Source of the DNA: CAZTTH01 sp964615975
GTDB lineage: Bacteria; Verrucomicrobiota; Lentisphaeria; JABSQK01; JAJFLO01
DNA length: 5,944 nt
Direction of reading: 5' to 3'
NCBI GenBank assembly: GCA_964615975.1
Contig: CAZTTH010000105.1
Span: 1 to 5,944, forward strand
Part shown: positions 5,901 through 5,944 of the stretch, in pieces
Layout: the number at the start of each line of letters is the position of its first letter
Position numbering within the stretch: the stretch's first letter is position 1
Program-made: the position numbers and the translations under genes
The notes under the pieces: generated by a model
Databases searched by the model: none
Told to the model about the DNA's origin: nothing
Seen by the model: the letters and a program-made list of their open reading frames with translations, nothing else

Positions 5901-5944
5901 GATTCCGTGTCAGTCGGGGGGATGGTCGTGCGTAATGACATGCG
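2943..5944 (+). CDS. Giant LEPR-XLL repetitive surface/adhesin-like protein (N-terminal part, partial)
   Basis: An uninterrupted frame of 1000 codons runs off the right edge. The N-terminus has no Sec signal peptide and carries LEPRILLSADP (residues 11-21), the hallmark of the LEPR-XLL domain that opens very long repetitive bacterial proteins, many thought to be exported by type I secretion. After an unrecognised acidic stretch (22-100) come glycine/aspartate motifs like RTX calcium-binding repeats: GGGGNDYLI (172-180) and GGAGGFDTLV (241-250). Residues 338-384 (GLDGYDNVTV, then AETIQVPAGQTIS) lead into beta-strand-rich repeats at 398-830, and residues 911-971 hold two Y-x-Y-x-G ... W motifs. 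The seen part has no cysteine and no lysine between 339 and 609, as is common in large extracellular adhesins. Function (adhesion, biofilm, surface coat) is inferred. The start is uncertain: ATG 2943 puts the motif at residue 11, but ATG 2925 and GTG 2913 are in frame, and no start has a well-spaced Shine-Dalgarno. The total size cannot be told. Confidence 0.85.
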   Translation, partial: MLKNLFQIEELEPRILLSADPVVVDVPNDAFKNDIGVSQVLITNDAPFDVKSAHLDYDPEDNLDDLFSSLSSVVHDQSINESSPDSKDPIIKLNQKILTIESDSHSALNLKLVTQWENDTEFISIFDAAGKMHFSKSLDSITAIRVYGSDESGDVLTLDLVSGIQLNIYYDGGGGNDYLIGPHFDVTWDITNVNSGVVSVTDLSRNEFLRFANIENLTGAADQEDNFVFYESGSLSGVVDGGAGGFDTLVLDGGVFERVVFTAFSPSAGTIMRGSDTITYAGLEPIIDNSSSTDRIISLSNNNDSDAVLSSAGGGNLTLAGSTFESITFVIPSNSLTIKGLDGYDNVTVNSINLGTTNLIIEAETIQVPAGQTISSMGNVTLTAIDQDITAITDASQVAARIATVIIDGNITTTGNITISADVIRDIDISISSIISSVDLDSTANASVNINSTATLSGAGLQISALIEGTIDSENTLGLAAGSFTDTVTVAMDGPTINAHTLSLSAQRSIAYSTTGRGALNEIAGNITASILNSTVTAGSGGMSVSAVDSTSITALSPDLEITAFIVENWPADLGIAAARNYLSGDIQADISDSTVTVNGGNLRVEAEKNLQVSSRAETNSIAESLPVVDTDAFTLDGTYAANIIRGNVSAFISNSATTTTGSGNIVVEANDRSGIDAHSGIAASTSLNDFSLTGDLTSTAISIAFNAIGWNPGNIAFMVLDALLGTALGTEEPALVSAYIVNSSLTVAGDLSVSARSAAKINSTVSNTVDSTASAFYGASSMAASGILVSNMVSSAATAYIDFTSTSGSIQVGGALTIAAEDNSGIYSNSKIVSSSIVTSDGGAAVLNDSLGYLLFADFTTADGNQSMTFGERVRLAGDYGEATYTVGDPLSEQVVDLTAGDLVDDGDGTVYLYVGANRANYDLTTEDFSGNDWITVGGKSGSVYEYLGSTATVNLGATDYTDLDYWKEVKETQLFPEGLNVSDSDSVSVGGMVVRNDM
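2973..3005 (+). other. LEPR-XLL motif coding segment
   Basis: This encodes LEPRILLSADP, residues 11-21 of the giant protein. The motif is conserved at the extreme N-terminus of otherwise unrelated giant repetitive proteins. Its position suggests a role in targeting or processing, but I know of no established function. It is the main evidence for the reading frame and for a start close to 2943. Confidence 0.9.
3456..3485 (+). other. RTX-like calcium-binding nonapeptide motif
   Basis: Residues 172-181 of the giant protein read GGGGNDYLIG, an exact fit to the GGxGxDxUx nonapeptide that binds calcium in type I-secreted RTX proteins. A looser relative, GGAGGFDTLV, lies at residues 241-250. Isolated copies near the N-terminus do not make a full beta-roll here; a classical RTX block, if present, would be near the unseen C-terminus. 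Confidence 0.6.
4134..5432 (+). repeat. Eight degenerate beta-strand repeats within the giant protein
   Basis: Residues 398-830 contain eight related units beginning near 398, 443, 484, 524, 584, 646, 736 and 797. The shared pattern is an alternating V/A/I strand, then N-S-T-V-T or similar, a glycine turn, a second strand ending in S-A or E-A, and a polar strand such as D-S-T-S-I-T-A. Clear examples are ASILNSTVTAGSGGMSVSA (unit 4) and ADISDSTVTVNGGNLRVEA (unit 5). Spacing is about 40-60 residues, with one gap of 90. They are only protein-level repeats; the DNA has diverged. The pattern suggests a beta-helix or beta-roll stalk. Confidence 0.65.
5679..5855 (+). repeat. Two tandem Y-x-Y-x-G ... 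W motifs in the giant protein
   Basis: Residues 913-937 (YLYVG ... DF ... WITV) and 946-971 (YEYLG ... DY ... WKEV) align with a 33-residue period: Y913/Y946, Y915/Y948, G917/G950, F930/Y962 and W935/W968. A preceding segment with GERVRLAGD (872-880) looks like the usual lead-in to this module. From memory, similar modules recur in other LEPR-XLL giants, so more copies are likely beyond the window. Confidence 0.6.

Overview
The window looks like chromosomal DNA of a Gram-negative bacterium, most likely a beta- or gammaproteobacterium. This rests on an E. coli-type MurF (P-loop TGSSGKTS) and on a giant LEPR-XLL protein, a class I know mainly from Pseudomonadota. No rRNA, tRNA, CRISPR array, insertion sequence or integrase is visible, so the taxonomic guess is weak below phylum level.

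Layout. (1) Positions 1-165 (+) are the last 54 codons of the restriction (Res) subunit of a type III restriction-modification system; the rest lies upstream of the window. (2) Positions 166-264 are a short convergent gap with a degenerate 10-nt periodic repeat. (3) Positions 265-1032 (-) encode a complete CPBP-family (CAAX/bacteriocin-processing) intramembrane metalloprotease. (4) Positions 1033-1205 are the AT-rich divergent gap between this gene and murF. (5) Positions 1206-2636 (+) encode a complete MurF peptidoglycan ligase, standing alone rather than inside a division and cell wall cluster. (6) Positions 2637-2942 are a 306-bp gap with a 23-bp tandem duplication, a good sigma70-like promoter and a perfect 7-bp inverted repeat. 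(7) From 2943 to the end of the window (+) an uninterrupted reading frame of 1000 codons, still open at the edge, encodes the N-terminal part of a giant secreted repetitive protein. It starts with the LEPR-XLL motif and continues with calcium-binding-like glycine-rich motifs, eight degenerate beta-strand-rich repeats and two tandem copies of a Y-x-Y-x-G ... W motif.

How they fit together. The genes do not form one operon. The restriction gene next to a CPBP protease hints at a defence or accessory neighbourhood, but this is inference. MurF acts in the cytoplasm on peptidoglycan precursors. The giant protein has its own promoter region and is probably an exported adhesin or surface-layer-like protein. 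I see no convincing evidence for a wholly new system; the most rewarding item is the giant LEPR-XLL gene with its control region.
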